Notes: a model not told the origin generated them from the sequence alone. A stretch of 5,214 nt of DNA from JBBKWH01 sp041165345 (GCA_041165345.1 JBEANQ010000166.1:1-5214); one strand, 5' to 3'; numbered from the stretch's first letter, positions 1 through 5,214 are shown. Numbers and translations: made by a program.

Positions 1-246
1 AATCGCCAAATAGTGGGCATGTTGACGAAGTTCTGGCAGATAGAGCGTTCGCCAAAAAAAGGCCAATGACATCAGTAGGCTAAATAAGCTGACAATCGAG
101 ACCAGTAGCGTGGTTCGCCATGCGGTCGAGCGTGGTTTAACACGATCAAACGACCGTGAGATTCGGCGAGACCAACCAGCAGGCCACAGACGAAATCGCC
201 GTGAGGCAGGCGTTTCGTCGTCATCGACCTCAGTGGGGGCGGCCAA
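1..246 (-). CDS. envZ: EnvZ/AmgS-type sensor histidine kinase, N-terminal part (cut by window edge)
   Basis: This is the first 82 codons of an inner-membrane sensor kinase that would phosphorylate the OmpR encoded just upstream; the rest lies beyond the left edge, so no HAMP, DHp or ATPase domain can be seen. The visible protein has a basic, Arg-rich cytoplasmic stretch (about residues 1-45), one hydrophobic segment (about 46-65, LLVSIVSLFSLLMSLAFF) and the start of a periplasmic region reading LPELRQHAHYLA. That last piece resembles the E. coli EnvZ region after TM1 (LPSLQQ...LA). The start is inferred. The frame has a stop at 258-256 and no ATG or GTG before the membrane segment, so TTG at 246-244 is the only reasonable start, with GAG eight bases upstream inside the end of ompR. 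The gap to the ompR stop is 5 bases, implying cotranscription and translational coupling. The cytoplasmic leader is about 30 residues longer than in E. coli. The identity rests on gene order and this short similarity. Confidence 0.82.
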   Translation of the reverse strand, partial: MAAPTEVDDDETPASRRFRLWPAGWSRRISRSFDRVKPRSTAWRTTLLVSIVSLFSLLMSLAFFWRTLYLPELRQHAHYLAI

Positions 247-251
247 GCGTG

Positions 252-1013
252 TTACTCAGCGCCATCCGGCACAAACACATAGCCGACGCCCCAGACGGTT
301 TGAATATAACGCGCACGGGCGGGGTTTTCTTCAATGAGGCGGCGCAGACGTGACACTTGCACGTCAATCGAGCGTTCCATAGCGCCCCATTCGCGGCCAC
401 GGGCGAGGTTCATGAGCTTGTCACGGGTGAGCGGTTCACGCGGGTGTTGAACCAACGCCTTGAGAACGGCAAATTCGCCGGTTGTGAGCGTGACCACTTG
501 GCCTTCACGGGTGAGCGTGCGGGTGGACAGATCGAGCGACCATGGCCCAAAGCTCACGACTTCCATTTGTTGGCTAGGCGCACCAGGAATTTCACGCACT
601 TGGCGGCGTAATACTGCCCGAATCCGTGCCAATAATTCGTTTGGATTAAAGGGTTTGGGCAGGTAATCATCTGCGCCAGCCTCTAAGCCTGCAATGCGGT
701 CGGAGTCACTACCGCGTGCGGTGAGCATGATGATGGGGGTGTCTGTGCCGCCTTGACGTAGACGCCGACAAATGCTGATACCGTCTTCAACAGGCAGCAT
801 AAAATCTAACACAATCAATGAAAAAAGCTCGCGTTGCATGAGCCGATCCATTTGAGTGCCGTCATGGGCTGTTTTGACAATAAAGCCTTTATCTTCTAAA
901 AAACGTTGCAGCAAGGTGCGCAGTCGAACGTCGTCATCGACCACTAAAATACGCTCAATCCGATCGGGCGTACTACGGGAAAGACTGTCTTCTACTATTG
1001 GGGGCTGGCTCAT
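252..1013 (-). CDS. ompR: OmpR/AmgR-type response regulator (receiver + winged helix)
   Basis: A 253-residue cytoplasmic DNA-binding response regulator, the partner of the EnvZ-type kinase encoded next. The receiver domain covers about residues 19-137. It shows the acidic cluster VVDDD (D26-D28), the phosphoacceptor D70 in VLDFMLP, T98 in MLTARG and K120 in PKPFNP, equivalent to E. coli D11-D13, D55, T83 and K105. The linker contains PGAPSQ. The OmpR/PhoB winged helix spans about 152-250, with near-identical stretches GEFAVLKALV, HPREPL, RDKLMNLARGRE, MERSIDVQVSRLRR and RYIQTVWGVGYVFVPDG. This level of match separates OmpR from other family members. The ATG at 1013 is chosen because GGAG lies seven bases upstream (1021-1024); a longer reading from TTG at 1034 would put that ribosome site inside the gene. 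Even so, the protein has about 15 extra N-terminal residues compared with E. coli OmpR. In Pseudomonas the orthologous pair is AmgRS, linked to envelope stress and aminoglycoside tolerance; a similar role here is inferred. Confidence 0.96.
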   Translation of the reverse strand: MSQPPIVEDSLSRSTPDRIERILVVDDDVRLRTLLQRFLEDKGFIVKTAHDGTQMDRLMQRELFSLIVLDFMLPVEDGISICRRLRQGGTDTPIIMLTARGSDSDRIAGLEAGADDYLPKPFNPNELLARIRAVLRRQVREIPGAPSQQMEVVSFGPWSLDLSTRTLTREGQVVTLTTGEFAVLKALVQHPREPLTRDKLMNLARGREWGAMERSIDVQVSRLRRLIEENPARARYIQTVWGVGYVFVPDGAE

Positions 1014-1020
1014 GAGGGGT

Positions 1021-1024
1021 CTCC
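1021..1024 (-). promoter_or_regulatory. Ribosome binding site that fixes the ompR start
   Basis: On the minus strand GGAG is followed by seven bases (ACCCCTC) and then ATG at 1013. This is a near-ideal Shine-Dalgarno arrangement and is the reason for preferring the ATG over the in-frame TTG at 1034. Confidence 0.75.
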
Positions 1025-1062
1025 GCTGTGCCAACAGGCGTTATCGGAGCCTGCTTGGACAG

Positions 1063-1091
1063 ATGAAAAGAATAGCTGAGGTCTATGACAA
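1063..1091 (-). promoter_or_regulatory. Candidate ompR-envZ promoter
   Basis: On the minus strand TTGTCA (1091-1086, 5 of 6 to the -35 consensus) is followed after 17 bases by TTTCAT (1068-1063, 4 of 6 to the -10 consensus). Transcription would begin near 1056 and leave a leader of about 40 bases before the ompR ATG. The -10 is weak, and other AT-rich hexamers nearby could serve instead, so this is only the best visible candidate. Confidence 0.35.
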
Positions 1092-1103
1092 CATGTGTAA
1101 AAA
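1083..1103 (-). promoter_or_regulatory. Possible OmpR box (autoregulation site)
   Basis: The minus strand here contains TTTTACACATGTTGTCATA. It has the TTTTAC start and a GTnACA-like second half recalling the E. coli OmpR F-box consensus. It overlaps the candidate ompR -35, as expected for autoregulation. The resemblance was judged by eye against a degenerate consensus in AT-rich DNA, so it is weak evidence. Confidence 0.22.
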
Positions 1104-1153
1104 CCTATGTATCTTCAAGGGCTAGATACCAAACGCATACAGGTGAGTGTAGA

Positions 1154-1171
1154 ACAAAAAAAATGTTTTGT
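1154..1171. repeat. Short inverted repeat in the divergent intergenic region
   Basis: ACAAAA (1154-1159) and TTTTGT (1166-1171) are perfect inverted copies around a 6-base A-rich spacer. The repeat lies between the two divergent promoters, about 40 bases upstream of the tex -35. It could be a protein site or bent DNA, or simply a chance product of the A-tract. No function can be assigned. Confidence 0.3.
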
Positions 1172-1212
1172 GGGGCAGGATACACAGAAGCGCAGCAATT
1201 CTGCGTCAATGA

Positions 1213-1241
1213 TAGGCAGACTGGGATCATGCCCGTATAAT
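1213..1241 (+). promoter_or_regulatory. Sigma-70-type promoter of tex
   Basis: An exact TATAAT lies at 1236-1241, with TAGGCA (4 of 6 to the -35 consensus) at 1213-1218 and a 17-base spacer. Transcription would start near 1248 and give a leader of about 29 bases containing GGAAG (1264-1268), eight bases before the tex ATG. The perfect -10 and the sensible distances make this the most convincing promoter in the window. Confidence 0.65.
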
Positions 1242-1276
1242 CGGCGTTTTCCCGACATGATCCGGAAGTTCCGAGT

Positions 1277-3688
1277 ATGACCCAACTGGCCCAGCAACTG
1301 GCGACAGAGCTTTCCGTCCGCCCCGACCAGATCGACGCCGCGATCCGGCTGATGGACGATGGTGCAAGCGTTCCGTTTATCGCCCGTTATCGTAAGGAAG
1401 CCACCGATGGGTTGGACGATGCTCAACTCCGGCATCTCGATCTGCGTCTTGGCTATCTGCGTGATTTAAACGCCCGCCGTGAGCGCATTATCGACTCCAT
1501 TCGTGGCCAAGATCGTTTAAGTCCAGAACTGTTGGCACGCCTGAACGCTGCTGACAGTAAGACTGCATTAGAAGATTTGTACCTGCCATACCGTCCGAAA
1601 AAAACCAGCAAAGCCGCATTGGCACGCGATGCAGGGTTTGCGCCATTGGCCACGCGCCTGTTGACCGAAGCGATTGATCCTGCCGAATTGCTGGTGGGCT
1701 TTGCGCATGACAACTATCCTGACCAAGCCAGCCAATTAGACGCGATGAGCCATTTGGTGATTGATGAGTGGGCGACTGATTTACCGTTGCTTGACTTATT
1801 GCGTCAGCATTTTGCCCAAGATTGCGTGTTAAAAAGCCGTCTAGCCGGTGAAGAAAAACGCGATGTTGGCAAAAAATTCCGTGACTACTTTGAGTCTGAA
1901 GAGCCACTTCACAAGGTGGCGTCGCATCGCTTGCTGGCCATGCTACGGGGTCGTCAAGAAAATGTGTTGGGTCTTAAGGTCGATGGCGACGACACCCCAC
2001 GTCTGGCCGAGATCATCAGCCATCTCAAATTGGCCGACATTGAACCCGTCAGCCGTCGTGACCTGTTGCTGCAATCGGCGCAACTGCTGTGGCAAGGCAA
2101 GCTGCGTCCGCACATGGAACACTCCTTGCTGACCGAAAAACGTCTGGCGGCTGAAGCAGAAGCCATCACCGTGTTTGCTGAAAACCTGCGTCATTTGTTG
2201 TTGGCTGCGCCTGCGGGTGGTCGTTGCACCTTGGGTGTAGACCCTGGTTTAAAACATGGCGTCAAGCTGGCTGTGGTCGATGCAGCGGGTACGGTTGTGG
2301 CGCATTCGGTGGTGTATCCGTTTGCCCCTAAAAATGACCGTGCCGGTGCGTTGGCCGAGTTAGAGCGTTTGTGCCGTGAGCATCAAGTTGATTTGGTTGC
2401 CATTGGCAATGGCACCGCCAGCCGTGAGACGGACAGTCTGCTGGCCGAGCTGGGCAAAAACCATCCTGACCTCAATCTAACTCGTATCACCGTCAGTGAA
2501 GCCGGTGCGTCGGTGTATTCGGCCAGTGAATTGGCGTCAGCCGAACTGCCGGATCTCGATGTATCGATTCGTGGCGCGGTGTCGATTGCCCGTCGTTTGC
2601 AAGATCCATTGTCAGAATTGGTCAAGATTGATCCCAAGTCGATTGGCGTGGGTCAGTATCAGCATGATGTCAACCAAACCAATCTGGCGCGTATGCTTGA
2701 TGCCGTGATTGAAGACTGCGTCAACGCGGTGGGTGTAGACGTCAACACTGCATCGCCTGCATTGCTGGCACACATTGCCGGTCTAAACAGCGCAGTGGCT
2801 GATCAAATTATTCAGTACCGTGCCGAGCACGGCGCGTTTAAAACCCGTGAACAACTGATGGCCGTGCCCCGTTTGGGCAAACGCACCTTTGAACAGGCGG
2901 CGGGTTTCTTGCGGATTCGTGACGGTGAGCAACCTTTGGATGCCTCGGCGGTTCACCCTGAAGCCTATCCATTGGTTGAGAAAATTCTGGCTGCGCGTGG
3001 TCTGGCGATTGCCGATGTGTTGGGTCGTCCAGAGTCGTTGACCGATGTAGACGCCAGCAGCTTTGCGGATGACAGCTATGGTCTGCCCACTGTGCAAGAC
3101 GTGCTGACCGAGCTGGCAAAACCGGGTCGTGATCCACGTCCAGAGTTCCGTGCCGCCAAGTTCCGTGACGACATTCAAACACTGGCTGACCTGAGCGAAG
3201 GCTTAATCTTGGAAGGCGTGGTCACCAACGTCACCAACTTTGGTGCCTTTATTGACATTGGCGTGCATCAAGATGGTTTAGTGCATGTGTCCGAGCTGTC
3301 GAATGGCTTTGTCAATGACCCGCAAAAAGTGGTTAAACCCAACCAGATCGTCCAAGTGCGTGTGTTGAGTGTGGATGCCGAGCGCAAACGCATCAGCCTG
3401 TCCTTGCGTTTAACACCGGTCGAACGTCCGGCACGGCCAGAGCGCAACAGCCGTCCTGCGCGTCCATCTGACGACAATGCGACTCGCCCACCCCGTGATG
3501 CCAACCGTGGTCCGCGTCGTGATGACTCGCGTAGTGAGGGTCGTCGTCCAGACCGCCCACAAGGCGAGCGCCGTCCAGACCAAAACCGCCAAGACAAACC
3601 CGCCCGTGCCGAAAAACCGCGTGAAGAACGCACCGGATCGCTCGGTGCGTTGTTGATGCAAGCCGGTCTTAAAAAATCAGGCAAATAA
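1277..3688 (+). CDS. tex: Tex-family transcription accessory protein with S1 RNA-binding domain (YhgF)
   Basis: Full-length Tex, 803 residues against about 770-785 in E. coli and Pseudomonas. It is a cytoplasmic nucleic-acid-binding protein related to eukaryotic Spt6; its exact role in transcription is not settled. The N-terminal helical region carries family signatures: PFIARYRKE (33-41), EDLYLPYRPKK (99-109) and KKFRDYF (199-205). The YqgF/RNase H-like domain starts near 317 with GVDPGLKHGVK (D322) and continues through IGNGTASRET (376-385), VSEAGASVYSASELA (from 406) and DPKSIGVGQYQHDV (452-465). A helix-hairpin-helix region with NTAS at 490-493 runs to about 560. The S1 domain spans about 642-712 (GVVTNVTNFGAFIDIGVHQDGLVHVSEL). 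From about 714 to 785 follows an Arg/Pro/Asp-rich low-complexity tail, longer and more charged than in E. coli, then a hydrophobic end, GSLGALLMQAGLKK. The ATG at 1277 has GGAAG eight bases upstream. The gene stands alone with its own promoter and terminator, and is divergent from ompR. Confidence 0.97.
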   Translation: MTQLAQQLATELSVRPDQIDAAIRLMDDGASVPFIARYRKEATDGLDDAQLRHLDLRLGYLRDLNARRERIIDSIRGQDRLSPELLARLNAADSKTALEDLYLPYRPKKTSKAALARDAGFAPLATRLLTEAIDPAELLVGFAHDNYPDQASQLDAMSHLVIDEWATDLPLLDLLRQHFAQDCVLKSRLAGEEKRDVGKKFRDYFESEEPLHKVASHRLLAMLRGRQENVLGLKVDGDDTPRLAEIISHLKLADIEPVSRRDLLLQSAQLLWQGKLRPHMEHSLLTEKRLAAEAEAITVFAENLRHLLLAAPAGGRCTLGVDPGLKHGVKLAVVDAAGTVVAHSVVYPFAPKNDRAGALAELERLCREHQVDLVAIGNGTASRETDSLLAELGKNHPDLNLTRITVSEAGASVYSASELASAELPDLDVSIRGAVSIARRLQDPLSELVKIDPKSIGVGQYQHDVNQTNLARMLDAVIEDCVNAVGVDVNTASPALLAHIAGLNSAVADQIIQYRAEHGAFKTREQLMAVPRLGKRTFEQAAGFLRIRDGEQPLDASAVHPEAYPLVEKILAARGLAIADVLGRPESLTDVDASSFADDSYGLPTVQDVLTELAKPGRDPRPEFRAAKFRDDIQTLADLSEGLILEGVVTNVTNFGAFIDIGVHQDGLVHVSELSNGFVNDPQKVVKPNQIVQVRVLSVDAERKRISLSLRLTPVERPARPERNSRPARPSDDNATRPPRDANRGPRRDDSRSEGRRPDRPQGERRPDQNRQDKPARAEKPREERTGSLGALLMQAGLKKSGK

Positions 3689-3716
3689 GCACGGGTCGCA
3701 TCGACCTTGCCCGTGC
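3689..3716 (+). repeat. Hairpin directly after the tex stop codon
   Basis: GCACGGG (3689-3695) pairs perfectly with CCCGTGC (3710-3716). Inside it GGTCG (3694-3698) can pair with CGACC (3702-3706) around CAT, so a GCACG+GGTCG stem with a 5-base bulge is an alternative fold. No T-run follows. It ends 8 bases before the main terminator and may protect the 3' end or help termination. Confidence 0.55.
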
Positions 3717-3724
3717 GACAAATT

Positions 3725-3749
3725 AACCGGATCAGTGATCCGGTTTTTT
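3725..3749 (+). terminator. Rho-independent terminator of tex
   Basis: A 9-base perfect stem, AACCGGATC (3725-3733) with GATCCGGTT (3737-3745), surrounds the 3-base loop AGT, and a T-run covers 3744-3749. It lies about 36 bases after the tex stop. The opposite strand has no good T-run, so it acts mainly on plus-strand transcripts. Confidence 0.9.
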
Positions 3750-3936
3750 ATGGGCGGCTGATCGGTTTTTCTGACGCCCTGTTGCGCCCAAACAAAGCAC
3801 TTAAAGCTCACCATAACGCCACAAAGTTGGCTCAGTATGACTCGGAAATAACATTCACTTATGCCATGATGACCGCGATTAAAAAGGCGTGTACTCGCCG
3901 GATGTAAACCGAGTCTATTGTGTTGAGAGTGGTGTT
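3750..3936. other. Intergenic region with no supported gene
   Basis: This stretch between the tex terminator and the DUF2147 gene has no ORF with a plausible start and no RNA gene that I recognise. A weak promoter pair for the downstream gene may exist at TTGGCT (3827-3832) and TAACAT (3849-3854), each 4 of 6 to consensus with a 16-base spacer. The downstream ribosome site is GAGAG at 3925-3929. Confidence 0.5.
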
Positions 3937-4449
3937 ATGCGTACAACAACGGGTGTGTTTTACAATGTTTCTGTGCTGGTTCTAGCGTTGGGAGCGAGTC
4001 ACAGTGTGATGGCGGCAAAGTCTGAGCCGACCGAGGCGTATGATCCGAGTGTGGTCAATGGGATTTATCGATCAGTTGATGACAAAACAGGGTTCTCACG
4101 CGGGCTGACCGATGTCCATATGCAAAATGGAGAGTTGGTGGGCTATATCATTAAAACCATCCCTAGACCCGATTATACCCCTAAAACTCATTGTACAGGC
4201 TGTCCTGCCCCCTACACCAATCAGCCCATTGTGGGGTTACAGGTGATTTCTGGTATGAAGCCAGTAGCGGGTAAAGCAGGCGAGTTTAGTGGTGGGCATT
4301 TGCTTGACCCTGTGTCGGGCAATCTTTACAAAGGCACGATTAAGTTATCAGTTGATCATCGTAAGCTAAAATTACGGGGCTATATTGGTTTGCCTATTAT
4401 GGGGCGTACGCAATGGTGGCTGCGTGAAGATCATCCTGAGCGCTATTAA
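3937..4449 (+). CDS. Secreted DUF2147-family protein
   Basis: A 170-residue protein with a Sec signal peptide: basic start MR, hydrophobic core VSVLVLALGA, and probable cleavage after VMA at residue 26. The mature part of about 144 residues would be periplasmic or outer-membrane associated. It matches the DUF2147 (COG4731) pattern: GIYRSVDDKTG (42-52), a short strand with GELVGYIIK (65-73), a CTGC pair (C86, C89), QPIVGLQVISGMK (96-108), LLDPVSGNLYKG (122-133) and KLRGYIGLPIMGRTQWWLR (145-163). Members are usually small secreted proteins of unknown function. The position usually held by Trp in the opening GxW motif is Tyr44 here. The ATG at 3937 is preferred because GAGAG lies seven bases upstream and a proper signal peptide begins there; an in-frame GTG at 3889 would bury the signal. 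The gene is monocistronic, with a terminator just after it. The family call is from motif memory. Confidence 0.88.
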   Translation: MRTTTGVFYNVSVLVLALGASHSVMAAKSEPTEAYDPSVVNGIYRSVDDKTGFSRGLTDVHMQNGELVGYIIKTIPRPDYTPKTHCTGCPAPYTNQPIVGLQVISGMKPVAGKAGEFSGGHLLDPVSGNLYKGTIKLSVDHRKLKLRGYIGLPIMGRTQWWLREDHPERY

Positions 4450-4468
4450 GAGCCACACTGATCACATT

Positions 4469-4498
4469 AAAAAAGCCCGCATCAAGCGGGCTTTTTTT
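4469..4498. terminator. Bidirectional intrinsic terminator between convergent genes
   Basis: GCCCGC (4475-4480) and GCGGGC (4486-4491) form a perfect GC stem around ATCAA. Six A's precede it (4469-4474) and seven T's follow it (4492-4498), so it has a U-run on both strands. It sits 19 bases after the DUF2147 stop and about 31 bases after the minus-strand reductase stop, and can serve both genes. Confidence 0.93.
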
Positions 4499-4522
4499 GA
4501 TCAATAGGCGAGGGATTGATCA
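4498..4522. repeat. AT-rich inverted repeat beside the terminator
   Basis: TGATCAAT (4498-4505) and ATTGATCA (4515-4522) are perfect inverted copies around a 9-base spacer. On the minus strand the repeat lies just after the reductase stop and before the main terminator, so it would form a weak extra 3' hairpin. A third TGATCA occurs at 4459-4464 on the other side of the terminator. Confidence 0.45.
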
Positions 4523-4529
4523 GCCTGTT

Positions 4530-5214
4530 TTACCAGTATTCACCAGGAATCAGGCGAGCAAAGGCACGCTGAGCCAATGTGGCTTGAGCGGCTTTATCAC
4601 CTTGCTCACCACGAGCAGCGGTTGAGCTGGGGAACAAGCGATAACCGACCGACAACACAAAGTCGTTAAATTTAGGCACCAAAGCATAACTGACCGCCGC
4701 AAATGTACCCACGTTAGTGGCAATGCTTTTGGGGCGCTTGAGCAAGGCTTGGGCAACCAAATCGGCTGCTTGTTCTGGCGACAATGTTGGGATGTAGTCA
4801 TACAGTTTGGTGGGCGCGATCATGGGAGTACGCACCAACGGCATGTAAATGGAGGTCAGTTGAATCTTGTGGGCATGGACTTCGGCCGACAAGCAACGGC
4901 TAAAGGCGTCGAGTGCGGCTTTACTGGCGACATATGCCGAGAAGCGTGGCGCGTTGGCCAATACACCAATCGAGCTGATGTTAATAATGTGACCATTGCG
5001 GCGGTCAATCATGCTGGGCAATAACGCCAAAATCAGGCGAACCGCACCAAAGTAGTTGAGCTGCATGGTGCGCTCAAAGTCATGGAAGCGCTCGACGGAT
5101 TCTTCAACCGCACGACGAATCGACCGACCAGCGTTGTTGATCAAAATATCAATTTGACCGACGTCGGCCAAAATTTGTTGGGCGCACGCATCAATAGAGG
5201 CCATGTCGTTGAGG
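4530..5214 (-). CDS. acr1: Acr1-like fatty acyl-CoA reductase, SDR family (5' end outside window)
   Basis: This is the C-terminal 227 residues of a short-chain dehydrogenase/reductase. The frame stays open to the right edge with LND before the first visible Met (5204), so the true start and the Gly-rich NAD(P)-binding motif are missing. Numbered from that Met, the SDR signatures are NNAG (23-26), Asn50 in QLNYFGAVR, Ser78 in INISSIG, Tyr91 and Lys95 in YVASK, with the Ser-Tyr spacing of 13 that is standard for classical SDRs. Several stretches (INNAGRSIRRAVEES, HDFERTMQLNYFGAVRL, IYMPLVRTPMIAPTK, LFPSSTAA and the terminal PGEYW) correspond to Acinetobacter Acr1 as I remember it. Acr1 reduces long-chain acyl-CoA to fatty aldehyde with NADPH for wax ester synthesis. 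About 70 residues should be missing if it is a 295-residue Acr1. A longer fused reductase or an uncharacterised SDR cannot be excluded. It converges on the DUF2147 gene and shares its terminator. Confidence 0.87.
   Translation of the reverse strand, partial: LNDMASIDACAQQILADVGQIDILINNAGRSIRRAVEESVERFHDFERTMQLNYFGAVRLILALLPSMIDRRNGHIINISSIGVLANAPRFSAYVASKAALDAFSRCLSAEVHAHKIQLTSIYMPLVRTPMIAPTKLYDYIPTLSPEQAADLVAQALLKRPKSIATNVGTFAAVSYALVPKFNDFVLSVGYRLFPSSTAARGEQGDKAAQATLAQRAFARLIPGEYW

Noticed and set aside
110..337. Plus-strand ORFs opposite envZ and ompR
   Set aside because: They are antisense to well-supported genes and rich in Arg/His/Ser as expected of shadow frames.
1014..1034. Longer OmpR from an in-frame TTG at 1034 (260 residues)
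   Set aside because: The GGAG ribosome site at 1021-1024 fits the ATG at 1013 and would lie inside the longer reading; the extra seven residues have no family support.
1115..1435. Minus-strand ORF of 106 codons spanning the tex promoter
   Set aside because: It overlaps the tex promoter and N-terminus in antisense and shows no family pattern.
3268..3684. Arg/Ser-rich minus-strand ORFs opposite the end of tex, and the other antisense ORFs within tex
   Set aside because: Their composition is explained by the reverse complement of the biased tex tail and codons; no ribosome sites or family motifs.
3707..3907. Plus-strand ORF of 66 codons after tex
   Set aside because: It starts with GTG inside the post-tex hairpin, runs through the intrinsic terminator, lacks a ribosome site and has no recognisable protein pattern.
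3889..3936. GTG start adding 16 residues to the DUF2147 protein
   Set aside because: It would place polar residues before the signal peptide; the ATG at 3937 has GAGAG at the right distance and begins a normal signal sequence.
5202..5204. ATG at 5204 as the start of the reductase
   Set aside because: The frame remains open beyond it to the window edge, and the cofactor-binding N-terminal part of the SDR fold would be missing; the residues before it (LND) fit the usual SDR sequence ahead of this point.
1..5214. CRISPR array, tRNA, insertion sequence, toxin-antitoxin or phage gene
   Set aside because: No regularly spaced repeats, no cloverleaf, no transposase or integrase motifs and no small paired ORFs were seen; all gene-sized space is accounted for by ordinary chromosomal genes.

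Overview
The window reads as ordinary gammaproteobacterial chromosome, most likely from the Moraxellaceae (Acinetobacter relatives). Three things point there: the divergent ompR-envZ / tex arrangement, a reductase closely resembling Acr1, the Acinetobacter fatty acyl-CoA reductase as I remember it, and mid-range base composition (roughly half G+C by eye, higher than typical Acinetobacter). The genus is not settled by this sequence. I see no insertion sequence, integrase, CRISPR array, tRNA or rRNA, and nothing that looks like a new defence or mobile system.

Layout. The left edge carries a two-component operon on the minus strand: a complete ompR (252-1013) followed after a 5-base gap by the 5' end of envZ, which runs out of the window and appears to start with TTG at 246. 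A 263-base divergent intergenic region follows. It contains a good promoter for the next gene (exact TATAAT at 1236-1241) and a weaker candidate promoter for ompR that overlaps an OmpR-box-like sequence. Next on the plus strand is tex (1277-3688), a full-length transcription accessory / S1 RNA-binding protein with an unusually charged Arg/Pro/Asp-rich tail. It ends in a hairpin at the stop codon and then a clear intrinsic terminator. About 190 bases without a convincing gene come next, then a small secreted DUF2147-family protein (3937-4449, plus). An A/T-flanked bidirectional terminator (4469-4498) separates it from a convergent minus-strand gene, the 3' part of an Acr1-like short-chain dehydrogenase/reductase (4530-5214), cut by the right edge.

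How the parts relate. OmpR-EnvZ (called AmgRS in Pseudomonas) senses envelope stress or osmolarity and controls transcription. Tex is a conserved nucleic-acid-binding protein tied to the transcription machinery; its position beside ompR-envZ is an old gammaproteobacterial arrangement, although greB, which lies between them in enterics, is absent. The secreted DUF2147 protein and the acyl-CoA reductase are separate transcription units. The reductase suggests the organism can make fatty aldehydes, the first step toward wax esters. Most interest lies in fine structure: the non-ATG envZ start, the N-terminal extensions on OmpR and EnvZ, the Tex tail and the tandem hairpins.
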